This document shows, one piece after another, positions 9,377-18,409 of a stretch of DNA of 64,000 nt. How positions within the stretch are numbered: the stretch's first letter is position 1; each line of letters opens with the position of its first letter. Below the pieces are notes generated by a model that had not been told where the DNA came from, searched no databases, and saw only the letters and a program-made list of their open reading frames with translations. Origin of the DNA: Methylotuvimicrobium sp018830325 (GTDB taxonomy: Bacteria > Pseudomonadota > Gammaproteobacteria > Methylococcales > Methylomonadaceae); contig NZ_CP173170.1 in assembly GCF_044788715.1 (NCBI RefSeq), positions 1,240,001 to 1,304,000 of the forward strand. Direction: 5' to 3'. The translations under genes were made by a program, and so were the position numbers.

Positions 9377-10198
9377 TTAGGCATAGCTTCCGGTCATGTC
9401 CTGGCCGATACTTCCTTCGTTACTTTTTTCCTTAACGCCATTGATCTTGTCGGTAATCAAGGTTTGCATTTCGTTGAATAATTGTTTTAGGTAGCGTGCG
9501 AACCGAGATAGCAAAACTTGTGCTTCTACCTGTAATTTGTGAATTTCGATAAAGATGGAACCGGCTCGTTGTTGGAACGGGCTGACAATTTTGCCTCGCC
9601 AAAAAAACTTGATTTCTCCAGGCGCTGCTTGCCAAATCTCCTTGAGGTCGTCGCGAGCGTTTTTAATCGGCCACAACACTTTTTGGTCGATCATATGAAG
9701 AATTTCGTCGGTCAAATGTCGATAATTGCCGTTAAATTGGCCGAGCATCTCGCTATGGCGGCTTGCCAGTGCGTTCAAGATGTTTTGATAATATTTCAAT
9801 ACATCGACTTTGGCATCGTTCAGCTTCCGTGTGCCGGTTTCCAGGATGTTCATCGCGAAATAGTCTTTTGCGGTTACGGGCAATGAACGGGCGACTTCGA
9901 GCAGATCTTTGATTTGTGCAAGTTTCGCTACCGTCGATGCGCCTAGCGCTCCCCCTTGTAGAAGGCGACGGTATTCGGCGATTTTCATCCATATTAAACT
10001 TAGCAAGGAATGCTGAGCGATATTAAGAGCCGCTTCCAATTCGGCTAAGCGGCTACGGCTTTCCGATAAGGATTTTTCCAACGACTCCACTGTTTCGGAT
10101 TTCGTTTGTAGAGCCTGTGTTAAAATTGAAACTTGCTGTTCAAGGTGTGCTAACTGGCCGAGCAATTCGCTATGCTCGTTATTCGGATTCAATGACAT
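9377..10198 (-). CDS. Unknown protein, N-terminal coiled coil and helical body
   Basis: 273 residues, not recognised. Residues about 8-65 form a heptad coiled coil (LAHLEQQVSILTQALQ and on). The rest is predicted mostly helical, with one moderately hydrophobic stretch (SLLSLIWMKIAEY) and several aromatic-containing helices. No signal peptide or clear membrane span is seen. It is divergently oriented to the BLUF-containing cyclic-di-GMP protein, with 357 bp between them that could hold shared regulation. A structural or apolipoprotein-like/phasin-like role is conceivable, but I have no motif to support it. Confidence 0.75.
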   Translation of the reverse strand: MSLNPNNEHSELLGQLAHLEQQVSILTQALQTKSETVESLEKSLSESRSRLAELEAALNIAQHSLLSLIWMKIAEYRRLLQGGALGASTVAKLAQIKDLLEVARSLPVTAKDYFAMNILETGTRKLNDAKVDVLKYYQNILNALASRHSEMLGQFNGNYRHLTDEILHMIDQKVLWPIKNARDDLKEIWQAAPGEIKFFWRGKIVSPFQQRAGSIFIEIHKLQVEAQVLLSRFARYLKQLFNEMQTLITDKINGVKEKSNEGSIGQDMTGSYA

Positions 10199-10555
10199 TG
10201 TTTTCCCCTCTTGGAATGAATGGCCTATTTTTATTAATTGAGTGTTTTTTTCGGCCAGCGGAACTTATTAACAGTTAAATGATATAAAGTCAATTATCGA
10301 TATCTGCCGATATCGGGGTTAATCGATTTGTTCCATGGATGTGAGTAGTCACTGCAATTTGACAGCATTGATGGATTCAACGTACTTTTGTTAATCTTTT
10401 TCTTTGTGTGAGATGTGCGGAATTTAATGATCCGACTTGTCAATATTCTTTGAGTTAAACTTAGGTATTAGATGTATTAGTCCTTATAAAATCAATAGTT
10501 TATTTTTTGGTCAGGAGGCATGTGCCGAATGGTTACTAAATTTTAGAGCAACACA
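10199..10555. other. Divergent intergenic region upstream of the BLUF fusion gene
   Basis: 357 AT-rich bases. A TTGACA at 10359-10364 is a perfect -35 match, but nothing close to TATAAT follows at 16-18 bp. A TATAAA at 10485-10490 has no good -35. No repeats or RNA genes are seen. Confidence 0.4.
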
Positions 10556-13500
10556 GTGAGTAATAACGATTGTAATGAACCGATACGACTAGGGCTTATG
10601 CCCCCGTTGACAGGATTAGTCGGGATCTATGGTGACGAAATAGTTCGTGCCGCAAGGATTGCTTGCGGCGAAATCAACGAGCGGGGCGGAGTGCTTGGGC
10701 AACCTTTGCAGTTGATCGTCGAGGATGATGGTAGTTTGCCGGAAACAGCGGTGCAAGCAGCTATCAAGCTTGTCGACGAGCATCGTTGTTCGGCGATCAT
10801 CGGTAATCTGCTGTCGAACTCCCGGATTCTGGTCGCGACTCAAGTCGCCGAACCGAGAAGAATACCTTATCTCAATTTTTCGTTTTACGAAGGTAGTATC
10901 TCCGGAAGGTATTTCTTTCATTTTGCGGCCTTGCCTAATCAGCAAATCGATAAAATGATCGCTTGCATGGCCAAATATTATGGTCAGAAAATGTTTTTCG
11001 CGGGTAATAATTACGAATGGCCAAGGGGTTCTATCGATGCTGCGAAACGCGCTTTGACGGAACTGGGCGGAACGGTGGTCGGAGAGGAGTATTTGTCGAT
11101 CGGCGTGTCATACCGTGAGATCGACGATTTGTTAAAACAAGTTGCTCACTCGGGAGCTGATGTTTTTGCACCATATTTTGCCGGCATCGATCAAGTCAAG
11201 TTATTAAACCGCTTTTCGGAATTAGGTTTAAAAAACCGTATGACGGTTGTTATGGGGCATTTCGACGAGATCATGGCTTCAAGGTTGCCGGCCAATGTGC
11301 GCGAGGGCTTTTATTCGTCGAATACCTATTTCATGAGCGTGGATACGCCGGAAAACCGTAATTATTTGGCGAGGCTTGAGCAAATGCCTGACATCGACGG
11401 TCTTTGGCCCTACGGTAACGGTATGCTGACCAATTTCGGCGAGGCCACCTATTTATGCGTGCAAGCCTTCGCCAAAGCTGCAGAGGTTGCCGGATCGGTG
11501 TATCCCGAAGCCTTGGTTGCGGCACTGGAAAGCGTGTCCATTAAAGGCCCGCAAGGACGCGTGCAAATGGATGCGAATACTCACCATGCCTATGTCAATA
11601 CCTATCTATCACGTTGTACCGCTGAGGGTTCGTTTAGAATTATCGAAAGTTTCGGCCTCATACCTCCAGTAATCCCTGATCGTTATAGAATGCAAACACG
11701 ACAACCGGCCGAAGCGGGTAAGGTCGACTCGGTCTCGCAATTAATTACCGACGATGCCAAGCAATTAATGCAAAAATTGAGTACCGCTTGGGATATCTTG
11801 TCAATCGCCGATATGGCGATTTTGGCGACCGACGAATTCGGTATCATCGTCGAAGCCAACACGAACGCTTGCCAGGTATTCGGGTATTCCAGCAAAGAAT
11901 TAATTGGGCTTTCGGTTCATCTGTTGTTGCCGCCGCATTTGCGCGAACGGCATGTCGAGTTATTTCGCTTATTCGTCGAGAGCGAAGAAACCGAGAGGCG
12001 CATGAGTGGACGTAGTCCGGTAACAGGCTATCGTAAAGACGGCACTTTTTTTCCTTTGGAAGCCTCGATCGCTAAATTTCGTCAGGACGGGCATTGGCTG
12101 TTAGTCGTCACGATGCGCGATATTACCGAAAACAAACGAGTTGAAGACGAAATTTTATGGTCTGCAACGCACGACGCTTTAACTGAATTGCCGAACCGAA
12201 GACTTCTTCGAGAAAGGCTGGCGGATGCTTTACAACGATCGCGAAGGCAAGGTACCAACGTTGCCTTGTTATTTGTTGATCTCGATAATTTTAGTCTAGT
12301 CAATAATATACATGATCATAAGGTTGGCGATCAGGTGCTGCAAACGACCGCAAGGCGCTTGATGGAAATTGTGAGGCCCGGTGATAGCGTGGCGCATTTG
12401 TCTGCCGATGAATTTGTCGTGCTTTGCGAGCAATTAGAAAATCCGACAATGATTTCAACGCTCGCCGAACGGATCAATGAAGCCTTGAGGCAGCCAATAG
12501 ACCTCAATGGCAATCAGGTATCGGTAACAGCCAGTGTCGGTATCGCGGTAGGACAAGGCAGCACACATTCGGCCGATGACTTGTTGCGTTCCGCTGATAC
12601 GGCGATGTCTGAAGTTAAAATGCTGGGTAAGGATAGCTGGTATTTTTTTAACGACAGCTTACAGGAAAAAGTGCGCTTGAGGTTGTCGATTACGCAAGGT
12701 TTGCGAATGGCGATCGAGCGCGATGAATTTTCCCCCCGATTTCAACCGATTGTCTGCGCCGCAACCGGGCGCATCATAGCGGCTGAATTACTGCTGCGCT
12801 GGTTTCCATCGACCGGTGAAGTTTCTCCGGCTATTTTCATACCGATTGCCGAGATGGCCGGCCCTATCCTCGCGATCGGCAACTGGGTATTTCGGGAGGC
12901 CTGCCGGGCTGAAGCCGAATGGCGTCGACGATGGGGTGATAATGCGCCCTCTTATATTTCGGTTAATGTTTCGGCAAGGCAGTTGGATGAGGAGTCGCTT
13001 TCCGATCAATTTGCCGAAATCATTCGTGAAACCGGCGCCGAACCTTCGAGGATATTGCTCGAAATCACCGAAACGTCTTTGATGGCCGATGTCGAAACGA
13101 ATCTACGCATGTTACGTCGTCTTGCCGATCAGGGTTTGCGTGTGGCGGTCGACGATTTCGGAACCGGTTATTCCTCGTTGGCGCAATTAATTAGGCTACC
13201 GGTTAGCGTACTAAAAATCGATAGGGCCTTTATCGACGGCTTGGAGAATCATCAAGAAAACCGTTTAGTGACGCAGGCTATCATCGGCTTGGGGCGGGGT
13301 TTGGGTCTAAAAATGGTTGCCGAAGGTGTTGAGAATGAATTGCAGTTGAGAGAACTACGCGCACTCGGTTGTGATTATATTCAAGGCTATTATTTTTATC
13401 GGCCGCTGGATTGGAATGCCTATGTCGAGACCGTCGAGCGCGAAATCGAAACCAAAACGCCCGATGCTCCGTCGCCGTTATTTTTTGTGCTGTATGTCAG

Positions 13501-13891
13501 CCAAGCTGTTCGACCGATGCCGGAAAATGAAATCGAAGCTTTATTGGAGCAGACCCGGCAGTTTAACAAATTAAACGGTATTACCGGTTGCTTGCTGCAT
13601 CGGGATGGTTGGTTCATGCAGCTCATAGAGGGCTCGCCTGAAAAGGTGATGGCTTTGACCGAAAAGATTAAATTGGATCCGAGACACAAGGATATGCAGG
13701 TGGTTATTCAAGGGCCGGAGCGGAGACGTCTTTTTCCTGAATGGAGTATGGGCTATCGCGAAGTAGATCAAGCGAATGACGAACCAGACTTTAGCTCTTG
13801 GCGAAAGCGAGTCATCGGTTTCGAGGAACTCGCCGAGGACGCCAAGATTTGTTACGAATTCATTACTTCATTCAAAACACGCACGGTTTAG
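10556..13891 (+). CDS. Amide-binding-like/PAS/GGDEF/EAL/BLUF fusion protein
   Basis: 1111 residues, GTG start (a TAG lies four codons upstream in frame, so no earlier start is possible); weak ribosome-binding site. Order of domains: a periplasmic-binding-protein fold of the AmiC/UrtA branch (about 8-375) without signal peptide or membrane span, so cytoplasmic; PAS (about 405-530); GGDEF-like (about 535-700) with the motif degraded to SADEF but RxxD retained (RPGD); EAL-type phosphodiesterase (about 715-960) with ELL in place of EAL and the remaining catalytic signatures present (NVSARQ, EITET, DDFGTGYSS, KID, AEGVE, QGYYF); and a C-terminal BLUF domain (about 972-1070) with LYVS, NGITG, FMQLIEG and FPEWSMGY. 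I infer a cyclic-di-GMP phosphodiesterase gated by blue light through FAD and by a small ligand. A quinone oxidoreductase gene starts 22 bp downstream. Confidence 0.92.
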   Translation: MSNNDCNEPIRLGLMPPLTGLVGIYGDEIVRAARIACGEINERGGVLGQPLQLIVEDDGSLPETAVQAAIKLVDEHRCSAIIGNLLSNSRILVATQVAEPRRIPYLNFSFYEGSISGRYFFHFAALPNQQIDKMIACMAKYYGQKMFFAGNNYEWPRGSIDAAKRALTELGGTVVGEEYLSIGVSYREIDDLLKQVAHSGADVFAPYFAGIDQVKLLNRFSELGLKNRMTVVMGHFDEIMASRLPANVREGFYSSNTYFMSVDTPENRNYLARLEQMPDIDGLWPYGNGMLTNFGEATYLCVQAFAKAAEVAGSVYPEALVAALESVSIKGPQGRVQMDANTHHAYVNTYLSRCTAEGSFRIIESFGLIPPVIPDRYRMQTRQPAEAGKVDSVSQLITDDAKQLMQKLSTAWDILSIADMAILATDEFGIIVEANTNACQVFGYSSKELIGLSVHLLLPPHLRERHVELFRLFVESEETERRMSGRSPVTGYRKDGTFFPLEASIAKFRQDGHWLLVVTMRDITENKRVEDEILWSATHDALTELPNRRLLRERLADALQRSRRQGTNVALLFVDLDNFSLVNNIHDHKVGDQVLQTTARRLMEIVRPGDSVAHLSADEFVVLCEQLENPTMISTLAERINEALRQPIDLNGNQVSVTASVGIAVGQGSTHSADDLLRSADTAMSEVKMLGKDSWYFFNDSLQEKVRLRLSITQGLRMAIERDEFSPRFQPIVCAATGRIIAAELLLRWFPSTGEVSPAIFIPIAEMAGPILAIGNWVFREACRAEAEWRRRWGDNAPSYISVNVSARQLDEESLSDQFAEIIRETGAEPSRILLEITETSLMADVETNLRMLRRLADQGLRVAVDDFGTGYSSLAQLIRLPVSVLKIDRAFIDGLENHQENRLVTQAIIGLGRGLGLKMVAEGVENELQLRELRALGCDYIQGYYFYRPLDWNAYVETVEREIETKTPDAPSPLFFVLYVSQAVRPMPENEIEALLEQTRQFNKLNGITGCLLHRDGWFMQLIEGSPEKVMALTEKIKLDPRHKDMQVVIQGPERRRLFPEWSMGYREVDQANDEPDFSSWRKRVIGFEELAEDAKICYEFITSFKTRTV

Positions 13892-13913
13892 GCAAATTTG
13901 AGGGTTATTGGAA

Positions 13914-14894
13914 ATGCCGCAAGAGATGCAAGCGATAGAAATCGTCGCTCCGGGTAAGTTAGTAGAGACGCATCGCCCACTGCCGACTCTATTAGCCAAT
14001 GAAGTGTTGATACGCGTCGAGGCGGCAGGTGTCAATCGTCCCGATATCATGCAGCGCCAAGGTTTATATCCGCCGCCGCCCGGCGCATCCGATATTCCCG
14101 GGCTGGAAGTGGCTGGAACTATCGCGGGTTTGGGTGATGAGGTGCGGCATTTGCAATTAGGCGACCGTGTCTGCGCCTTGGTGACCGGCGGCGGTTATGC
14201 GCAGTATTGCACTGCCGCAGCCGAGTTATGCTTGCCGATTCCGAAAGGGATAACGGCAATTCAGGCGGCCGGACTGCCGGAAACTTTTTTTACGGTTTGG
14301 AGTAATTTATTCGATCGCGCCGGACTTCAGTCCGGCGAAACCTTGTTGGTGCATGGCGGCGGCAGCGGAATCGGCGTCACGGCGATACAAATGGCCAAGG
14401 CCTTCGGCGTTCGTGTGTTCGTGACTGCGGGATCGTCGCGTAAATGCGCGTTTTGCCGGGAATTGGGTGCCGATGCCGCGATCAATTACCGCGAACAGGA
14501 TTTCGTCGAAGAAGTATCGGCGTTGACTTCCGGTAGAGGCGTCGATGTGATTTTAGACATGATCGGCGGCGATTATTTTCCGCGCAATCTCAAATCCATG
14601 GCATTCGATGCCAGGCTGGTGCAAATCGCGATTCAAGGCGGACCGAAAGCCGAAATCAATTTATTGCAAGTTTTTTTGAAAAGATTGACGATTACCGGTT
14701 CGACCTTGAGAGCCCGCGATAATGCCTTTAAGGCGGCGATCGCCGGAAAGCTGCGCAAGCACGTTTGGCCGCTCTTGGAGTCGGGTGACATTCATCCGGT
14801 TATCGATACGGTGTTACCGTTGGCCGAAGCGGCGGGGGCACACGCATTGATGGAAAGTAGTCGGCATATTGGAAAAATCATTCTTACGGTATAA
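13914..14894 (+). CDS. NAD(P)H:quinone oxidoreductase, zinc-free MDR family (PIG3-like)
   Basis: 326 residues from ATG 13914, which follows GAGGG nine bases away; a TTG two codons earlier is less likely. N-terminal GroES-like domain (VNRPDIMQRQG, PGLEVAG), then a Rossmann domain with the nucleotide-binding HGGGSGIGVTAIQ and the ELGADAAINY block of the quinone reductase / TIGR02824 group. The structural-zinc cysteines of alcohol dehydrogenases are missing. It should reduce quinones or related carbonyls with NAD(P)H in the cytoplasm. It sits 22 bp after the BLUF fusion gene and 6 bp before the sulfurtransferase, so the three are probably one transcript. Confidence 0.93.
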   Translation: MPQEMQAIEIVAPGKLVETHRPLPTLLANEVLIRVEAAGVNRPDIMQRQGLYPPPPGASDIPGLEVAGTIAGLGDEVRHLQLGDRVCALVTGGGYAQYCTAAAELCLPIPKGITAIQAAGLPETFFTVWSNLFDRAGLQSGETLLVHGGGSGIGVTAIQMAKAFGVRVFVTAGSSRKCAFCRELGADAAINYREQDFVEEVSALTSGRGVDVILDMIGGDYFPRNLKSMAFDARLVQIAIQGGPKAEINLLQVFLKRLTITGSTLRARDNAFKAAIAGKLRKHVWPLLESGDIHPVIDTVLPLAEAAGAHALMESSRHIGKIILTV

Positions 14895-14900
14895 ACAACA

Positions 14901-15752
14901 ATGACTTATGCAAATTTAATTTCCGTCGATCAATTAGCCGAGCATATCGGGGCTCCCGGCTGGGTCGTTTTCGATTGTCGGTTTTCGTTGGCCGATACCG
15001 AAGCCGGTGGCAAAGCTTATCGGCAAGGCCATATTCCATGCGCCCGTTATGCTCATCTCGATCGGGATCTATCGTCCGGAATCACGGGTTTAACCGGTCG
15101 CCATCCATTGCCGGATTTTAACTCGTTATGTAAAAAGCTGGGGGACTGGGGCGTATCAAACGCCAGTCAGGTCGTGGTTTACGATGATGCCGGCAGCGCC
15201 TTTGCCGGCCGCTTGTGGTGGTTACTGCGTTGTTTGGGGCACGATCGGGTCGCGGTGCTCGATGGCGGGATTCAACAGTGGAAAAAAGGCGCTTATCCGA
15301 CCACGACAGCATTGCCTTCGATTCAACCCGCATTGTTTAGGCCTTATCTAAACGATTCGAATTGGTTCGATGCGGAGCAAGTGCAAAACGGGTTAGCTCG
15401 AAAATCGATCAAATTGATCGATGCCAGGACGCCGGAGCGTTTTTCGGGGCGTCAAGAGCCTATCGATCCGGTTGCGGGGCATGTGCCCGGCGCGCTGAAT
15501 CGTCCTTTGCAATATAATCTGCAAGCGGACGGGCGTTTTAAGACGGCGCAAGAGCTGCGCGATGAATGGTCTGCATTGATCGGTGCCACACCGGCCGAAC
15601 AGGTCGTACATATGTGCGGTTCCGGCGTGACCGCCTGTCATAATTTATTGGCGATGGACATCGCGGGTTTCGCCGGCACGAAGCTTTATGCAGGATCTTG
15701 GAGCGAATGGATACGTAATAAAAATCGCCCAGTTGCGACAGAGTCTACTTAA
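14901..15752 (+). CDS. sseA: 3-mercaptopyruvate/thiosulfate sulfurtransferase (two rhodanese domains)
   Basis: 283 residues, two tandem rhodanese folds (about 5-125 and 155-278). The first is catalytically silent. The second has the active cysteine in VHMCGSGVTACHN; the CGSGVT loop is the type found in 3-mercaptopyruvate sulfurtransferases rather than the CRxGxx[RT] of thiosulfate enzymes. It moves sulfane sulfur from mercaptopyruvate to thiol or cyanide acceptors in the cytoplasm. It starts six bases after the quinone oxidoreductase gene. Confidence 0.93.
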   Translation: MTYANLISVDQLAEHIGAPGWVVFDCRFSLADTEAGGKAYRQGHIPCARYAHLDRDLSSGITGLTGRHPLPDFNSLCKKLGDWGVSNASQVVVYDDAGSAFAGRLWWLLRCLGHDRVAVLDGGIQQWKKGAYPTTTALPSIQPALFRPYLNDSNWFDAEQVQNGLARKSIKLIDARTPERFSGRQEPIDPVAGHVPGALNRPLQYNLQADGRFKTAQELRDEWSALIGATPAEQVVHMCGSGVTACHNLLAMDIAGFAGTKLYAGSWSEWIRNKNRPVATEST

Positions 15753-15838
15753 TACCAATCGCGAACTATTTTTCCAGTTCCTGTAAAATCACTCCGAATA
15801 ATGACAGGACGTAAATATTCAGTCCACCTTCTTTTTAT

Positions 15839-15870
15839 GCTGTTTCCCAAGCTGGAGCTTGGGAAACAGC
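15839..15870. repeat. Perfect 14-bp stem hairpin (REP-like)
   Basis: GCTGTTTCCCAAGC and GCTTGGGAAACAGC face each other across a 4-base TGGA loop. There is no run of T directly after it, so it is more likely a REP-type palindrome than a strong terminator, although it lies between the sseA and nadE genes. Confidence 0.7.
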
Positions 15871-15941
15871 GGAAACCGTCCTTTTACCTTCGATCCAGCC
15901 AAGCCGCGATACAGGAATTTTAGAGAGGAAAATTATTTTTT

Positions 15942-17561
15942 ATGAGTGCCACGACTCTCAGGATAGCCATTGCACAAAGCAATTTTCGGGTTGGCGATAT
16001 CAAAGCCAATACCGAAAAGATCATCGCGCAGGCACTAGATAGCCGCGACCGGCTAAAAGCCGATATTGTCATTTTTCCGGAACTCTCGGTAACCGGTTAC
16101 CCGCCGGAGGATTTGTTGCTGAGGCCGGATTTTATTGCCCGGGCGCAGCATGCCGCGACAGCCATAGTCGAAAATGTGCAAGGCATCGATGTGGTTTTCG
16201 GCTACCCCGAGCAATCCGACGGCAAGTTGTTTAACACGGCGGTTGTGTGCAGGTCGGGAGAGATTCTCGCGCGCTATCATAAGAATGTTTTGCCGAATTA
16301 CGGTGTATTCGACGAACAGCGTTATTTCTCTGCCGGTTCCGAGGTCGCGTTATTCCATCTGAAAGGTTTGACTCTGGCATTGACGGTTTGCGAGGATGTT
16401 TGGCAACCGGGCTTGATTGCCAAAAACCGACAGGCCGGCTCGGATATCGTATTGACCTTAAATGCTTCGCCTTTCCATGCAGGTAAGATTCATCAGCGCG
16501 AGCAGGTCGTCTGCGATCAAGTCAAAGCTGCCGGAGTTCCTTTGGTTTATGTCAATTTAATCGGCGGACAAGACGAATTGGTTTTCGATGGTGCGTCATT
16601 TGTTGTCGATAGCGACGGTGCAATCGCGTTTCGCGCCGAGGAGTTTCGCGAGCAGCTCAGTGTCGTCGAATTTACCGGCAAGCAACCGATTAAATCGATA
16701 TGCGCCCCAATTTATCGGCCGGTGTCGAGCGAATATCAGGCTCTGGTCTTGGGGATTCGCGATTATGTCAGTAAAAACGGCTTTAACGGGGCCTTATTGG
16801 GTTTATCCGGAGGCATCGATTCGGCGCTGGTACTGGCATTGGCAGTCGATGCGCTCGGCGCCGATAAGGTTGAAGCGGTGTTGATGCCTTCGCGTTATAC
16901 GCAAACGATGAGCAACGAAGATGCCGAATCGGAAGCCAAGGCGTTGGGTGTGAACTATCACATGATTCCTATCGAACCGGCTGTTACGGCTTTTAACGAG
17001 ATGTTGGCCCCGATATTTGCCGGCAGCGCCAAGGATACGACCGAGGAAAATATTCAGGCTCGTTGTCGGGGCGTAGTGCTGATGGCCTTGTCCAATAAGC
17101 AAGGTAAATTATTGCTGACGACCGGTAATAAGAGCGAGATGAGTGTCGGCTATGCGACGCTTTATGGCGACATGGCCGGCGGATTCGCGCCGATCAAGGA
17201 TGTGCCGAAGCTGTTGGTCTATGCGTTGGCGCGTTATCGTAATTCGATTTCGAAAGTCATTCCGGAGCGAGTGATAACGCGACCGCCGTCGGCGGAATTG
17301 GCGCCGGATCAGGTCGATCAGGATTCATTGCCGCCTTATGAAGTTCTGGATCCGATTCTGGAACGTTATGTCGAGTTCGATCAATCGGCGGACGAAATTA
17401 TTGCCGCAGGATTTGCCGCGGAGCATGTCGTCAGAGCGATTACGCTAGTCGATCGCAACGAATACAAGCGTCGGCAATCGCCGCCCGGTATTCGGATAAC
17501 CCCTCGAGCCTTCGGTCGCGACCGGCGTTATCCGATTACATCCGGTTACAAAGGTGTTTGA
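15942..17561 (+). CDS. nadE: Glutamine-dependent NAD(+) synthetase
   Basis: 539 residues. The N-terminal nitrilase-like glutaminase domain (1-250) shows the Glu in FPELSVTGY, Lys in YHKNVLPNY and the nucleophilic Cys in LTVCEDVW. The C-terminal NAD synthetase domain has the ATP pyrophosphatase loop LGLSGGIDSAL, the KDTTEENIQAR signature, and TGNKSEMSVGYATLYGD. It amidates nicotinic acid adenine dinucleotide using ammonia channelled from glutamine, the last step of NAD synthesis. AGAGAGGAAA precedes the ATG. It is followed 12-18 bp later by csiV, an arrangement common in gammaproteobacteria. Confidence 0.97.
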   Translation: MSATTLRIAIAQSNFRVGDIKANTEKIIAQALDSRDRLKADIVIFPELSVTGYPPEDLLLRPDFIARAQHAATAIVENVQGIDVVFGYPEQSDGKLFNTAVVCRSGEILARYHKNVLPNYGVFDEQRYFSAGSEVALFHLKGLTLALTVCEDVWQPGLIAKNRQAGSDIVLTLNASPFHAGKIHQREQVVCDQVKAAGVPLVYVNLIGGQDELVFDGASFVVDSDGAIAFRAEEFREQLSVVEFTGKQPIKSICAPIYRPVSSEYQALVLGIRDYVSKNGFNGALLGLSGGIDSALVLALAVDALGADKVEAVLMPSRYTQTMSNEDAESEAKALGVNYHMIPIEPAVTAFNEMLAPIFAGSAKDTTEENIQARCRGVVLMALSNKQGKLLLTTGNKSEMSVGYATLYGDMAGGFAPIKDVPKLLVYALARYRNSISKVIPERVITRPPSAELAPDQVDQDSLPPYEVLDPILERYVEFDQSADEIIAAGFAAEHVVRAITLVDRNEYKRRQSPPGIRITPRAFGRDRRYPITSGYKGV

Positions 17562-17579
17562 AATAGCGAAGAGATGATA

Positions 17580-18113
17580 ATGACGAATAATAAAAGTGCA
17601 TTTCACATAGTCTTGTTTATGTTATTAATAATGCGAGTCTCATTTGTTTCGGCGCAGGATCGTTTTCAAATTGAATTGATTGTATTCGGGCAAGACATGC
17701 CGACGACCGAATTGTTCGATCAAACGCGCAGCGGGATACAATGGCCGAGTCAGGTCGTCGAAGTGTCGGCATTGGCTCAGGCCGCCACGGAACAAAAATC
17801 GTTATCCCATGTCTACGCTACGCTTTCGCGTTATTCAACGTATCAGCCGATCGCCCACTATGCATGGATTCAAGCCATCGATGTAGACAGTGCCGGCGAT
17901 GCGGTTCGAATTCAGGATGCCGCTAATGTGTTGGACGGCTTCTTTCAGCTCGAACGAGGCGATTTTTTGACCGTGACATTAGATCTTGAGTATCAGCCCG
18001 ATCCCGAGCGATTTTTTAGATTGACCGAATCAAGGCGAATTAAGTTTGATGAAGACCATTATTTCGATCATCCGAAATTCGGCGTGATATTAAAGGTGAA
18101 AGGTGAAAGGTGA
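17580..18113 (+). CDS. csiV: CsiV-family exported protein
   Basis: 177 residues with a signal peptide (hydrophobic LFMLLIMRVSFVSA, cleavage near AQD). The mature part has the marks of the CsiV family: QIELIVFG, YATLSRYSTYQPIAHYAWIQ, and the C-terminal YFDHPKFGVILKV. Family members act at the cell envelope (penicillin-binding-protein cofactor in Acinetobacter). The ATG at 17580 has GAAGAG at good spacing; the ATG at 17574 touches the same purine run and is less likely. Its last codons and stop (V-K-G-E-R) are made of a 7-bp GTGAAAG repeat. Confidence 0.85.
   Translation: MTNNKSAFHIVLFMLLIMRVSFVSAQDRFQIELIVFGQDMPTTELFDQTRSGIQWPSQVVEVSALAQAATEQKSLSHVYATLSRYSTYQPIAHYAWIQAIDVDSAGDAVRIQDAANVLDGFFQLERGDFLTVTLDLEYQPDPERFFRLTESRRIKFDEDHYFDHPKFGVILKVKGER
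18091..18112 (+). repeat. Short heptamer repeat at csiV stop codon
   Basis: Three tandem copies of GTGAAAG or a close variant form the final codons and the TGA stop of csiV. This is the same 7-bp period as the arrays after uvrB and after the truncated haemoglobin gene. Confidence 0.65.
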
Positions 18114-18302
18114 AGTCGGCGCTTGACAAATGGTAGAAAAGTCACGTCATTTCGCTATTCACCGCTTGTGTTTGGGCTTGAAGAATAAAAAATAATCTCC
18201 ATAATACAGTTTAAGTTTTGGAATCGAGCCGCGTTCGCTATGAATAAACCGGATTTTGCATGCCTATAGGGAATGGGCGAAGTATAATACGCGACTTTTG
18301 CA

Positions 18303-18333
18303 AGCTCTCGTCAGTCGATTGAGGGCTTTTTTT
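18303..18333 (+). terminator. Rho-independent terminator
   Basis: Stem AGCTCTC (18303-18309) with GAGGGCT (18321-18327, one G-U pair), followed by seven T residues. It is about 190 bp after csiV and 80 bp before miaB, so it probably ends the nadE-csiV transcript. Confidence 0.6.
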
Positions 18334-18409
18334 GTTTTCGATTTGGTGATTAAATAGCCACCACTTTTCTCCGTTGTAATGATGGGGTGTTTTTTTAGAT
18401 GTACATACA

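Noticed and set aside
15839..15870. Strong terminator after sseA
   Set aside because: A perfect hairpin but not followed by a T tract; treated as a REP-like palindrome.
18256..18288. Promoter TTGCAT...TATAAT before miaB
   Set aside because: The -10 match is perfect but the spacer would be 21 bp, too long for a normal sigma-70 promoter, and a terminator follows within 50 bp.
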